A stretch of 57,566 nucleotides of DNA, from NCBI GenBank assembly GCA_005885285.1, contig VAZG01000182.1, positions 1 through 57,566 of the forward strand, given 5' to 3'. Positions 41,822 to 51,060 of this stretch are shown here, one piece after another. Position 1 is the first letter of the stretch. Each line of letters opens with the position of its first letter. This DNA is from Alphaproteobacteria bacterium (lineage in GTDB: Bacteria > Pseudomonadota > Alphaproteobacteria > Rhizobiales > Xanthobacteraceae). The position numbers and the translations under genes were made by a program. The notes beneath the pieces were generated by a model that saw only the letters and a list, made by a program, of their open reading frames with translations, was not told where the DNA came from and ran no database searches.

Positions 41822-43018
41822 TCAGTGCCCGACGATCTCGGGCACCTTGGTCGCCGGCGGGGTGTTGCGGCTGCGCTGGGTGCGGACGATGCCGTCGATG
41901 ATGGTCATGCCGATGCCGGGCAGGTCGCCGAGCTGCACGCTCTCCAGGATGTTCTTGCCGGGTGAATGCTGCGCCTTGTCCATGATGACGAAGTCGGCGG
42001 AGCGGCCGACCTCGATGATGCCGCAATCAAGCGCCCGCATGCGCGCCGTGTTGCCGGTCGCAAAGCAGAACGCGATTTCCGCCGGCACCTCGCCGAGCGA
42101 GGAGAGCAACGACACCATGCGCAGGATGCCGAGCGGTTGCACGCCGGAGCCGGCGGGCGCGTCGGTGCCGAGAATGATGCGGCTCAACTCGCCCATCTCG
42201 CGCGCGGTTCGCAGCGTGAACAGCGCCGAGCGTTCGTTGCCGTTGTGAACGAGCTCGAGCCCGCGCTTGCAGCCCTCGCAGATGCAGCGGATCTGCTCGT
42301 CGGGCAGCGCGGTGTGGCCGCCATTAATGTGACCGATCACGTCAGTGTCGGCCTCCAGCACCACGTCCTTGTCGATCAGGCCGGAGCCGGGAATCGAGGG
42401 GCCGCCGGTGTGGATGGTGCTCTGGATGCCATATTTGCGCGCCCAGCCGACCATCTTGCGTGCGGTCGGGCCGTCCTTGACGCCGCCAAGGCCGACCTCG
42501 CCGAGCAGCTTGACGCCGGCTGCGGCCAATTCCTTGAAATCGTCCTCGACCATCTCGCATTCGATGACGGGGGCGCCGGCGTGAACTTTCACGCCGCCAG
42601 GGCGCAGCGTCCAGAACGCACGCTGCGCGAAGATCGCCATCGCCTTCAGTCCGACGACGTCGCGCGGGCGGCCGGGCATGTGGACCTCGCCCGCGGAGAT
42701 CATGGTGGTGACGCCGCCGTGGAGATAACTGTCGATCCAGTTGATCTGGTTCTGCCGCGGTGTCCAGTCGCCGGCGACGGGATGGACATGGCTGTCGATC
42801 AGACCGGGCGCGACCGTGGTGCCGTTGGCATCGACAATGGTGGTGGCGCCCTCGGTATTGACGTCCTTGGCGCGGCCGATGGCGGTGATCTTGCCGTTTT
42901 CGGCTGTGATCGTATCCGCATCGAGGATCGGCCTCTCCATGGCGCCGGAGAGCAACAGGCCGATCTTGCGGATCACCAGCTTGCTTGGGCCGGCGGCCTG
43001 GGGTGCATCGTGGGCCAT
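41822..43018 (-). CDS. ena: Enamidase-like amidohydrolase (opens tetrahydro-6-oxonicotinate)
   Basis: A 398-aa metal-dependent hydrolase. ATG 43018 has AAGGA upstream. GLIDSHVHPVAGDWTPRQNQ supplies the metal-binding HxH near residue 76. Further metal or catalytic positions lie in GVKLLGEVGLGGVKDG, TIHTGGPSIPGSGLIDKDVV, HINGGHTALPDEQIR and ILGTDAPAGSGVQPLGILRM. The overall pattern matches the enamidase of nicotinate fermentation, which hydrolyses 1,4,5,6-tetrahydro-6-oxonicotinate to 2-formylglutarate and ammonia. Two TTCGTATACGAA-like sites sit in its promoter, as at the nicA/hnr promoter. Divergent from fpr. Confidence 0.8.
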   Translation of the reverse strand: MAHDAPQAAGPSKLVIRKIGLLLSGAMERPILDADTITAENGKITAIGRAKDVNTEGATTIVDANGTTVAPGLIDSHVHPVAGDWTPRQNQINWIDSYLHGGVTTMISAGEVHMPGRPRDVVGLKAMAIFAQRAFWTLRPGGVKVHAGAPVIECEMVEDDFKELAAAGVKLLGEVGLGGVKDGPTARKMVGWARKYGIQSTIHTGGPSIPGSGLIDKDVVLEADTDVIGHINGGHTALPDEQIRCICEGCKRGLELVHNGNERSALFTLRTAREMGELSRIILGTDAPAGSGVQPLGILRMVSLLSSLGEVPAEIAFCFATGNTARMRALDCGIIEVGRSADFVIMDKAQHSPGKNILESVQLGDLPGIGMTIIDGIVRTQRSRNTPPATKVPEIVGH

Positions 43019-43100
43019 GGGATTTTCCTTTTTGTTCAATGCCTTCGCGCAAGCGCAACGGCATCTTGCGCGCGGCTTGACGGCGGGATCAAGCTGGATT

Positions 43101-43136
43101 ATTCGTTCGTATACGAATGATCGTATACAAACGATC
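43101..43136. promoter_or_regulatory. Tandem operator-like palindromes between ena and fpr
   Basis: TTCGTATACGAA (43106-43117) and GATCGTATACAAACGATC (43119-43136), centres 14 bp apart. The first core is identical to that at 26670-26681. Position in a 160-bp divergent promoter suggests repression of both genes by one regulator. Confidence 0.7.
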
Positions 43137-43179
43137 AGGCCGATACAATCGGCGTCCTTAGACGACGGAACGGGCAGCG

Positions 43180-43953
43180 ATGAGCAATTTCAACCAGGAA
43201 AGCGTGCTGAGCGTCCATCACTGGACCGACACCCTGTTCTCTTTCACCACCACCCGCGATCCCTCGTTCCGCTTCCGCAACGGCGAGTTCACGATGATCG
43301 GACTGAAGGTCGGCGAGCGGTCGCTTTTGCGCGCCTACAGCGTCGCCAGTGCCAATTACGAAGACACGCTCGAATTCTTCTCGATCAAGGTGCCGGACGG
43401 CCCGCTGACTTCACGCCTCCAGCATCTGAAGCAGGGCGACGAGATCATCGTCAGCCGCAAGGCAACCGGGACGCTGGTCATCGACAACCTGGAAGACGGT
43501 CGCAATCTCTATTTGATCGGCACCGGTACCGGCTTGGCGCCATTCCTGAGCGTGATCAAGGACCCAGAGACCTATGAGCGATTCGAGAAAGTCGTGCTGC
43601 TGCACGGCTGCCGCCGCGTCGCCGAGCTCGCCTATGGCGAGATGATCACGGAAAGGCTGCCGAACGACGAATTGATCGGTGAATTTGTGCGCAACCAGCT
43701 GATCTACTATCCGACCGTGACGCGCGATCCCTTCCGCAACCGCGGCCGGATCACCGACCTGATCAATTCAGGCAAACTGTTCGGCGACATCGGACTTGCC
43801 TCGCTCGAGCCCGCGCACGACCGCGTCATGATCTGCGGCAGCCCGGCGCTGGTACAGGATACCCGCGCGTTGCTGTTAGGCAAAGGCTTCGTCGAAGGCA
43901 ATCACGGCGAGCCGGCCCAGTTCGTGGTCGAGAAGGCGTTTGCCGAGCGCTAG
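43180..43953 (+). CDS. fpr: Ferredoxin-NADP(+) reductase
   Basis: A 257-aa bacterial-class flavoenzyme moving electrons between NADPH and ferredoxin/flavodoxin. FAD-binding LRAYSVASANYEDTLEFFSI (RxYS motif), NADP-binding YLIGTGTGLAPFLSVIKDPE and MICGSPALV, ending VVEKAFAER as in the family. Alphaproteobacteria have this as a housekeeping gene. Its place opposite the enamidase, behind the shared palindromes, suggests that here it feeds the ferredoxin-dependent hydroxynicotinate reductase. Confidence 0.93.
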   Translation: MSNFNQESVLSVHHWTDTLFSFTTTRDPSFRFRNGEFTMIGLKVGERSLLRAYSVASANYEDTLEFFSIKVPDGPLTSRLQHLKQGDEIIVSRKATGTLVIDNLEDGRNLYLIGTGTGLAPFLSVIKDPETYERFEKVVLLHGCRRVAELAYGEMITERLPNDELIGEFVRNQLIYYPTVTRDPFRNRGRITDLINSGKLFGDIGLASLEPAHDRVMICGSPALVQDTRALLLGKGFVEGNHGEPAQFVVEKAFAER

Positions 43954-43974
43954 TAGCCGAGCGCGGTAGTAGAC

Positions 43975-44829
43975 CTACGCCTGGACGAAGGCGAGCAGCG
44001 TGCCGTTGGCGGCAGCCGGTGAGACGCAAATGCCGCCGCCGCTGCGGGAGGCCGCGGAACCCAGCGCCTTTTCCGTCGCCGCGAGATCGGCCGCAATCAC
44101 AAGCCCGGCGCCGCCACGCTCCGGCAGTCCCGCGATTGATATTTCGGGATAGCGCTTTGCGAGTTGATCCCTGGTCAGGAATACAAAATCGGCGCGATCC
44201 GCCCCTGACGGCAGCGTCACCGCGCCGTCATGCTCATTTCTCGTCTCGCGATCGATCATGCGCGACATATGGGCTGCGGCCTTGGTCGGCTCCTGCGTCG
44301 CGATCAGCACCTGCCGCAGGCGTTTGGCGCCGTTAGCGTGTTTCATCAGTTCGGGAATCCACACCGTTTCGCGCGTTTTGTGCTGGCAGGCGAAGATGCG
44401 CACGCCTCCCGGCGCTTCCGCAACCGGCCATTGGAAGGTCCGAAATTTGGCCGCCGAAAGCCTGCCGTCAGGCATCGTCACCGGCCGCTCGAAATCGGTC
44501 GGACCGATCGGTGCGTAGCCGCGCGCGCGAATTTCCTCGGCGCCGGCGGCGGAGTCGATCGCGGTAAAGGCGACGCGCTCGATGCCGTCGTCGTGTTGGG
44601 CAAGAAACGCCCGCGCCGGAGCGTTGTGCTCCGTCTCGGTGAGCACGCCGAGCAATTCCATATAGTCCGGGTCGAACATCATGGTGTAGTTGCCCGTTCC
44701 CATGTGGGCGCTGTGGGTGCCGCGCGGCGAAAGCGTGAAGCCCAGGCGCTTCCAGTTCTCGGCGGCCTTATCGAGCTCCTTCACCATGAGCACGGCGTGA
44801 TCTATTCCGACGATGTTCTTCAGTGCCAC
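43975..44829 (-). CDS. VOC-superfamily (glyoxalase-like) protein
   Basis: A 284-aa protein from GTG 44829 (family homology begins at VGIDHAVLMVKELDKAAENW). Two betaalphabetabetabeta modules of the glyoxalase/dioxygenase fold: GIDHAVLMV..FTLSPRGTHSAHMGTGNYTMMFD and, after residue ~150, KRLRQVLIATQEP. His residues in the first module could bind metal. Best fit is the glyoxalase-like domain 3 type of rhizobia. Divergent from the FAD oxidoreductase. Reaction unknown. Confidence 0.75.
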   Translation of the reverse strand: MALKNIVGIDHAVLMVKELDKAAENWKRLGFTLSPRGTHSAHMGTGNYTMMFDPDYMELLGVLTETEHNAPARAFLAQHDDGIERVAFTAIDSAAGAEEIRARGYAPIGPTDFERPVTMPDGRLSAAKFRTFQWPVAEAPGGVRIFACQHKTRETVWIPELMKHANGAKRLRQVLIATQEPTKAAAHMSRMIDRETRNEHDGAVTLPSGADRADFVFLTRDQLAKRYPEISIAGLPERGGAGLVIAADLAATEKALGSAASRSGGGICVSPAAANGTLLAFVQA

Positions 44830-44902
44830 GCTTTGTTTCCCCGGCATCCGTTGGCATACTGACCTAATCAGATCGGTCTGGCCCCGGCAAGAAAGGACGA
44901 CG

Positions 44903-46207
44903 ATGGATATCGCAGAGGTCCGCTGGCCGGATTCGCTATGGGCTGCGGTGACGCCGAAAGGACCCGATCTGCCTGAACTAAGTGTCGGCCACGCGGCCGA
45001 TGTCGTCATCATCGGCGCCGGCTTCACGGGCCTGTCGACCGCGTTGCATTTGCGCGAGGCGGGCGTGGATGTGGCGATCGTGGAGGCGATGGAGCCGGGG
45101 TGGGGCGCTTCGGGGCGCAACAACGGGCAGGTGATCCCGACCTTGTCGCGGCCCGATCCGGAAGACATCATCGCCAGACACGGCGCAGCCGGCGAACGCT
45201 TCGTCGGCCTGCTGCGCGACAGCGCGTTGATGCTGTTCGAACTCGCGCGCCGTTACGGAATAGAGGCCGAACAGGAACAATCCGGGTGTGTACAGCCGGT
45301 GCATTCATCCGGCCGCATCAAGATCGCCGAACGCCGTGTCCGGCAATGGTCGAAATTTGGCGCAGCTGTCGAACTGCTGTCGCGCGAGCAGGTCAGGCAC
45401 ATGTTGGGCTCGGAAGCCTGGTTCGGCGGGTTCTGGAACAGGTCCGGAGGGCACATCAATCCGCTCGCGCTGTCGCGCGGGCTTGCGCGCGCCGTGCTCG
45501 ATGCAGGCGGAAAGATCTACGCGCGTTCGCCGGCGCTCAAATTCGAGCGCCGAGGCGATCGATGGCTGGTGAAGACGGCGAACGCCGAGATCAGCGGCCG
45601 CGCATTGGTGATCGCGACCAATGCTTATAGCGACGAATTCTCGAGGACGCTTGTGCCCGACATCGCGCGCGAGGTGATGCCGGTGTTGTCCTGGCAGATG
45701 GCCACGCAGCCTTTGTCCGACAATGTTCGCAAGACGGTCATTCCCGGCCGGCAGGCGATGTCAGACACCCATGGCGAACTTTATTTCGCACGCTACGACG
45801 CGCGAAATCGCCTGGTCACCGGTGGCGCCGTGATCGGTCCCGGCAACCAGCCGGAACGGCTGAAGGCGAGGGTGACGGAGCGTCTGCAACGGCTGTGGCC
45901 GCAGATCGGCGAGGTCTCTTTCGACCATATCTGGAACGGCTATGTCGGGATGACCACCGATTTCCTGCCGCGCATCCACCGGCTGGGGCCAGATGCCTAT
46001 GGCTGGACCGGCTGCAACGGCCGTGCGGTGGCGCTCTCGATTGCGCTCGGCCATGAGCTGTCGAAAGCGGTTCGCGGCGTCGGCGAAAGCGATCTGGCAC
46101 TGCCGTTCACAGAACCCGCGCCCATTCCGGCGCACGGCCTCCTTCGCAAACTCGCGCCGCTGATGCTGCTCCTCTACCGCCGGCGCGACGCGCGCGAGAT
46201 GGCTTGA
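44903..46207 (+). CDS. FAD-dependent amine/amino-acid oxidoreductase (PuuB/DadA-like)
   Basis: A 434-aa flavoenzyme. ADVVIIGAGFTGLSTALHLR near residue 30 is the FAD dinucleotide-binding GxGxxG, followed by VEAMEPGWGASGRNNGQVIP as in gamma-glutamylputrescine oxidase, and a C-terminal GWTGCNGRAVALSIALGHEL FAD-binding segment. Start ATG 44903 with AAGGA. Likely oxidises a small amine or N-substituted amino acid. The divergent promoter with the VOC gene contains GACC-N10-GGTC (44863-44880). Confidence 0.88.
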   Translation: MDIAEVRWPDSLWAAVTPKGPDLPELSVGHAADVVIIGAGFTGLSTALHLREAGVDVAIVEAMEPGWGASGRNNGQVIPTLSRPDPEDIIARHGAAGERFVGLLRDSALMLFELARRYGIEAEQEQSGCVQPVHSSGRIKIAERRVRQWSKFGAAVELLSREQVRHMLGSEAWFGGFWNRSGGHINPLALSRGLARAVLDAGGKIYARSPALKFERRGDRWLVKTANAEISGRALVIATNAYSDEFSRTLVPDIAREVMPVLSWQMATQPLSDNVRKTVIPGRQAMSDTHGELYFARYDARNRLVTGGAVIGPGNQPERLKARVTERLQRLWPQIGEVSFDHIWNGYVGMTTDFLPRIHRLGPDAYGWTGCNGRAVALSIALGHELSKAVRGVGESDLALPFTEPAPIPAHGLLRKLAPLMLLLYRRRDAREMA

Positions 46208-46377
46208 AAAAGGCCTCTTGGGAATATCCGTCCGAGCCGGGTGCCGCGCACGACAAGGTTTTTCCCCGTTTGCCACCTGCGGAAACTGCAACCTTGCTAT
46301 TTCGGTAAGCGGGCTTGCCGGAACAGGCGCTCCAGCCAACATACATTGAAACAACCAATGGAGTCCGGGAGACCACC

Positions 46378-47223
46378 ATGGGCCTTCAAGAAACAAAAAT
46401 CGAATCGCTTCCGTTCGTAACAGCCGAACTAAACTATCTCGCTCCCACCGCCGGGAAACCGCGAACCTACGCCTATGATCCGCCGCCGGGCGAGCCAAAG
46501 ACGACCGCGCTGCCCGAACCGCACCAGGTTCCGATCTTTGATGCGCGCCTGATCGCTGACGCCATTTCACTGGACCGTGAAGGCTTTGCCCTGGTCCGCC
46601 ATCCGACCGTGGTCAAGAACTTCTACGACGATAAGGAAGTGCGGAGCGTCTACTATCCCGCGGCCGAAGCCTTCCTGAAGGCAACGTTGAAGGCCGACCG
46701 CGTCTTCATCTTTGACCATACCGTGCGCAAGCGCGTCGAAGGCGCCGCGGATGTGCGTGGCGCTGGCCCGCGGCAACCGGCAACGCGCGTCCATGTCGAC
46801 CAGACCGAAATATCGGGCGCCAACCGCGTTCGTGAGCATTTGCCCGATGAAGCCGACGAGCTTCTCAGGGGACGGGTGCAGGTCATCAACCTGTGGCGGC
46901 CAATCCGCGGACCGGTGCGGGACGCGCCGCTCGCGATGTGCGACGGTCAAAGCGTCGCACCCGGTGATCTCATTGCATCCGATCTGATGTATCCCAACCG
47001 AAGCGGGGAGACGTATTCGGTGAAGTATAATCCGGATCACCGCTGGTTCTACATTCCGGCGATGAGAGCGGATGAGGCGCTGCTCTTGAAGTGCTACGAT
47101 TCCGCAACCGACGGTCGGACCCGCTTCGTGCCGCACACCGCGTTCATCGATCCGACGACCCCACCCGATACCCCGCCACGCGAAAGCATCGAGCTGAGGA
47201 CACTGGTGTTTCACAAGCACTGA
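46378..47223 (+). CDS. CmcJ/NvfI-family oxidoreductase-like protein
   Basis: A 281-aa protein from ATG 46378, with GGGAG six bases upstream. Central RVHVDQTEISGANRVREHLP holds the H-x-D pair typical of this Fe(II)/2-oxoglutarate-dioxygenase-like family. Further on are VINLWRPIRGPVRDAPLAMC and a HRWFYIPAMRADEALLLKCY strand block, and it ends HTAFIDPTTPP..RESIELRTLVF. Fungal and actinobacterial relatives act in secondary metabolism; bacterial ones are uncharacterised. Stands alone before the hydantoinase genes. Confidence 0.8.
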   Translation: MGLQETKIESLPFVTAELNYLAPTAGKPRTYAYDPPPGEPKTTALPEPHQVPIFDARLIADAISLDREGFALVRHPTVVKNFYDDKEVRSVYYPAAEAFLKATLKADRVFIFDHTVRKRVEGAADVRGAGPRQPATRVHVDQTEISGANRVREHLPDEADELLRGRVQVINLWRPIRGPVRDAPLAMCDGQSVAPGDLIASDLMYPNRSGETYSVKYNPDHRWFYIPAMRADEALLLKCYDSATDGRTRFVPHTAFIDPTTPPDTPPRESIELRTLVFHKH

Positions 47224-47325
47224 TCCCCGCGGCAGCCGGGCCCTTCGGCACAGCGGATAGCACGCTGTTCGCTGGCCGAACTTGATACCCTTGGAGTGAT
47301 CGCGCCGATCCGCTACAAGGTCTGA

Positions 47326-48996
47326 ATGACCACAAAAATCGATCCCATTACACGGTCGGTTGTTCAGTACCGCCTCAGTTCGATCGTGGAGGAGATGGGC
47401 GAAGCGATGCTTCGCACCTCCTACTCGCAGATCCTCAATTCCAGCCGCGACTTTTCGCTCGCGATTTGCGACACACGCGGCCGCCTGATCGCGCAGGCAG
47501 ATCACATCCCGGTTCATGTCGGAGCGCTGCCCTGGGCGACGCTGGCGGTCGAGGAGAGATTTTCAGGCGACATCCGGCGGGGCGACGTCATCCTGCTCAA
47601 CGATCCCTATCACGGCGGCAGTCATCTGCCTGATCTGACCGCGTTCGTGCCGATCTTCGATGGCGACAAGCGCCTGCTTTGGACCATCGTTCGCGCCCAT
47701 CAAAGCGATATCGGCGGCGCGACCCATGGCGGCTACAATCCCGCCGCAACCGAAATCTGGCAGGAGGGGATACGCGTTCCCCCGATCAAGCTCTCAGAGG
47801 CCGGCCGCCTGCGCGACGACCTCCTCGACCTGTTGGCGCTGAACATCCGCAATCCCCGGGAATTCCGCGGCGATCTCGCGGCGATGGTCGGCGCGGCCCA
47901 TCTCGGCGAACGCCGGCTGTCGCGGCTGTTCGCCGAGTTCGGCGAGCCCATCGTCGAAGCAGCGATGGAGGCGATCCTTGATGCCACCGAGCAGCAGACG
48001 CGTGCCGTGGTTTCGAGCTGGAAAGACGGTGTGTTTCAAGGCGAGGCCTTTCTCGACGATGACGGTCATGGTCGCAACGACATCCGGATCGCGGCGAAGG
48101 TCACCAAGCGAGGAAGCGACGTCGAGGTCGACTTGTCGGCTTCCGACGCCCAATCGACCAGCTTCGTCAATTCCTCGCATGCCAACATGCAGGCCGCGGT
48201 CGCGATGGCCTTTGCCTATTTGATCGATGCCGATATTCCGAAAAACAGCGGCGCGTTGCGGCCGCTCAAGGTGGTCGCAAAGCAGGGCACGGTGGTCTGG
48301 GCCGATCCGGGCCGGCCGGTGACGCTTTGCACAAGCCACCCCTCGAACGAGATCGTTGAGGCGATCATCAAGGCATTGTCGGCGTCGTGTCCTGATCGTG
48401 CGATGGCGGGATGGGGTCGACGCTTCCGGATCGCGATCCAGGGTGACGACCCGCGAACCGGCCAGAATTTCATCTGGCACATGTTCCAGGCCCGCCCGGG
48501 CGGCGGAGCGTCGTCCGGCGGCGACGGTTGGTCGTCGATCGGCGAATGGCACTCGGTCGGCGGCATCAAGTTCGGCAGCATCGAGGTTGCCGAGGTGCGC
48601 TTTCCCTTGCACTTCCGCCATCATGAATTCCGCGCCGGGTCCGGCGGCGACGGGCAGTTTCGCGGCGGTCTCGGCGTTGCGCTTGATCTCGTGCTGGAAA
48701 CTGAAAAACCCGCGCGCGGCAATACTGCGGGCGATGGCGCGCGTCATGGCCCCTGCGGCATGCTCGGCGGCGAAGGTGGGCAACCGCATTGCTATCGCTT
48801 GTTGTCCGAGGGTCGTGAGCCGCGCGTGTTGCGCACCAAGGAAGTCGGCGTCGAGATCCGTCCTGGCGATTGTCTTGAAATACGTTCCTCCGGCGGAGGC
48901 GGCTGGGGACCGCCCGCGCGGCGATCCGACCAGGCGCGCCGGCGCGATCGCGAACAAGGGCTCGTCGGCGTGGCGCCGGAGCGGCGCAGCTCGTGA
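47326..48996 (+). CDS. hyuB: Hydantoinase B/oxoprolinase subunit
   Basis: A 556-aa subunit of an ATP-dependent N-methylhydantoinase/acetophenone-carboxylase-type enzyme. Starts MTTKIDPITRSVVQYRLSSI. Typical blocks: EEMGEAMLRTSYSQILNSSR, DHIPVHVGALPWATLAVEER, RGDVILLNDPYHGGSHLPDL, and the C-terminal SSGGGGWGPP. Overlaps hyuA by one or four bases. These enzymes open cyclic amides or carboxylate ketones; the substrate here is unknown. Confidence 0.93.
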   Translation: MTTKIDPITRSVVQYRLSSIVEEMGEAMLRTSYSQILNSSRDFSLAICDTRGRLIAQADHIPVHVGALPWATLAVEERFSGDIRRGDVILLNDPYHGGSHLPDLTAFVPIFDGDKRLLWTIVRAHQSDIGGATHGGYNPAATEIWQEGIRVPPIKLSEAGRLRDDLLDLLALNIRNPREFRGDLAAMVGAAHLGERRLSRLFAEFGEPIVEAAMEAILDATEQQTRAVVSSWKDGVFQGEAFLDDDGHGRNDIRIAAKVTKRGSDVEVDLSASDAQSTSFVNSSHANMQAAVAMAFAYLIDADIPKNSGALRPLKVVAKQGTVVWADPGRPVTLCTSHPSNEIVEAIIKALSASCPDRAMAGWGRRFRIAIQGDDPRTGQNFIWHMFQARPGGGASSGGDGWSSIGEWHSVGGIKFGSIEVAEVRFPLHFRHHEFRAGSGGDGQFRGGLGVALDLVLETEKPARGNTAGDGARHGPCGMLGGEGGQPHCYRLLSEGREPRVLRTKEVGVEIRPGDCLEIRSSGGGGWGPPARRSDQARRRDREQGLVGVAPERRSS

Positions 48997-51050
48997 TGTT
49001 TACGATCGGGGTTGACGTCGGCGGCACCTTCACCGACCTGGTCGCCAGCGACGAGGCCGGACATGCCGTATTCGCCAAGTCGCCATCGACCCCGGCCGAC
49101 CAGTCGATCGGCGTGATGGCAGGCCTCGAAGAGCTTGCCAAAAGATTGAACCTGACCCGCGGCGAACTGCTCGCGGCAACGGCGCGCCTGGTTCACGGAA
49201 CGACGGTCGCCACCAATGCGCTTCTGGAGCGAAAGGGCGCCAAGGTCGCGCTGTTGACCACCGAAGGCCACCGCGACGTGATCGAGATGCGCGAGGGCCT
49301 CAAGCCGAACCGCTATGATTTGCGGTCGCCGCCACCGGAGCCGCTGGTGCCGCGCGAACGCCGTCTCGGAATTCTGGAACGGCTCAAGGCCAACGGCGAT
49401 GTCCTCACCCCGCTCGACGCCAAGTCGCTGGACAAGGGCATCGCGGCCATCCAGCAATCCGGCGCGAGCTCGATCGCGGTTTGTTTTCTGCATTCCTACC
49501 TCAACCCCGTGCACGAACTCGCGGCGGTGCAACGTCTGGCCAAGGCGCTGCCCGATATCAGCGTCTCGCGCTCTAGCGACGTGCTGCCGCAGATCAAGGA
49601 ATATGAGCGCGTCTCGACCACGGTCGTGAATGCCTATGTCGAGCCGGTGGTGCGGCGCTATCTGAACAATCTCGAAACGCGCCTGGCCGAAGCCGGATTC
49701 AAGGGCAATCTCTTCATAGTCCTGTCGCACGGCGGCATGGCTCCGCTTGAGGAAGCCTCGCGGCTTGCTGCGGGCACGGTATTGTCGGGACCTGCCGGCG
49801 GTGTCTCCGGCGGCCGCCGCTGCGCCGAACTGCTCGGTATTGCCGATCTCGTGCCGTTCGACATGGGCGGCACCAGCACCGACATCTCGTTGATATCGGG
49901 TGGCCTGGCATCGCTGTCCGCCGACGGCATGCTGGCCGGACAGCGCATCGCGCTTCGTAGCCTCGACATTGCCAGCATCGCGGCCGGCGGCGGGTCGATC
50001 GCCAGCGTCGATGCCAGCGGAACGCTTCACGTCGGACCGCACAGCGCGGGCTCCATTCCTGGACCGGCGTGTTACGGCAACGGCGGTTTGGCTGCGACCG
50101 TTACTGATGCCAATGTCGTGCTCGGCTATCTCGATCCCATCGCTTTCATGGGAGGCCAGCGTCCGCTCGACCGCACTGCCGCCGAAGCCGCTATCGAGGC
50201 GGTCGCAACATCGCTGGGGCTGTCTCGGCTGGAAGCCGCGGCCGGCATCTACCGGATGATCAACCTGAAGATGGCCGACGGCATCCGCCTGATGACCTTG
50301 CGCCGCGGGGTTGATCCGCGCCGGTTTGCGCTGTTGAGTTTCGGCGGCGCCGCGGGCCTGCACGCGGCGGAAGTCGCGCGCGAACTCGAGATCAGGCGCA
50401 TCATCGTGCCGGCGGTGGCCTCGGTGCTGTCGGCATGGGGCATGCTCACCAGCGATTTGCGCTACGAGGTGAGCCGAACCCATTATGGTGCGGGATCGCG
50501 GATTTCGGCCGACGAAGTTCGCGGGATGTTTGCCGAGTTGGAGCAGCAGGCGGTTGGCCGGCTGCGCTCGTGGTTCAATGGGCCGATCGCAACGGTGCGG
50601 TCGGCCGAGATGCGCTATGGCGAGCAGGTATTTGAAATCGACGTGCCGCTGGATGATCTGGATTGGTCGGCAGCCGATCTCGTCGACCAGATCGAAGAGC
50701 GGTTTCATCGCCGCCACGAGGAGCTTTATACCTACGCCTCGCCCGGTCAGGAGGTGGTGTTCGTCAATGCGCGCGTCGCGGCGGTCGGCCAGGTATCGAA
50801 GCGCGGCACCGACGCGAAAACGGTGCAGCCGGCCAACCCTTGCGTGGCCCATGCGATGCGGCGCGCTTTTTTCGGCACGTGGCGCGATATTCCGGTTTAT
50901 TCGTTCGACAGCCTCTCGCCAGGACATTCACTCATGGGCCCCGCGATCATCGAGGCGGAGACGACGACCGTGCTCGTCGACACAGATGACCGCGTGAGCG
51001 TGAACGCGCTGGGCTGGCTCGATATCACGGTGCGCGACGGACAAGCCTAG
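48996..51050 (+). CDS. hyuA: Hydantoinase A/oxoprolinase subunit
   Basis: A 684-aa ATP-binding subunit with an actin-like fold. FTIGVDVGGTFTDLVASDEA at the N-terminus is the phosphate-1 loop; LVHGTTVATNALLERKGAKV, VVNAYVEPVVRRYL, LSGPAGGVSGGRRCAELLGI and PFDMGGTSTDISLI follow in family order. ATG 48996 is used in preference to the adjacent GTG 48993. Partner of HyuB. The pair needs ATP to activate the substrate's carbonyl. Last gene of its operon; the next gene is convergent. Confidence 0.93.
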   Translation: MFTIGVDVGGTFTDLVASDEAGHAVFAKSPSTPADQSIGVMAGLEELAKRLNLTRGELLAATARLVHGTTVATNALLERKGAKVALLTTEGHRDVIEMREGLKPNRYDLRSPPPEPLVPRERRLGILERLKANGDVLTPLDAKSLDKGIAAIQQSGASSIAVCFLHSYLNPVHELAAVQRLAKALPDISVSRSSDVLPQIKEYERVSTTVVNAYVEPVVRRYLNNLETRLAEAGFKGNLFIVLSHGGMAPLEEASRLAAGTVLSGPAGGVSGGRRCAELLGIADLVPFDMGGTSTDISLISGGLASLSADGMLAGQRIALRSLDIASIAAGGGSIASVDASGTLHVGPHSAGSIPGPACYGNGGLAATVTDANVVLGYLDPIAFMGGQRPLDRTAAEAAIEAVATSLGLSRLEAAAGIYRMINLKMADGIRLMTLRRGVDPRRFALLSFGGAAGLHAAEVARELEIRRIIVPAVASVLSAWGMLTSDLRYEVSRTHYGAGSRISADEVRGMFAELEQQAVGRLRSWFNGPIATVRSAEMRYGEQVFEIDVPLDDLDWSAADLVDQIEERFHRRHEELYTYASPGQEVVFVNARVAAVGQVSKRGTDAKTVQPANPCVAHAMRRAFFGTWRDIPVYSFDSLSPGHSLMGPAIIEAETTTVLVDTDDRVSVNALGWLDITVRDGQA

Positions 51051-51060
51051 GGAAAGATTA

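Noticed and set aside
48792..50927. A 711-codon minus-strand frame opposite hyuA/hyuB
   Set aside because: hyuA and hyuB are well supported; this frame has only arginine/histidine-rich antisense sequence.
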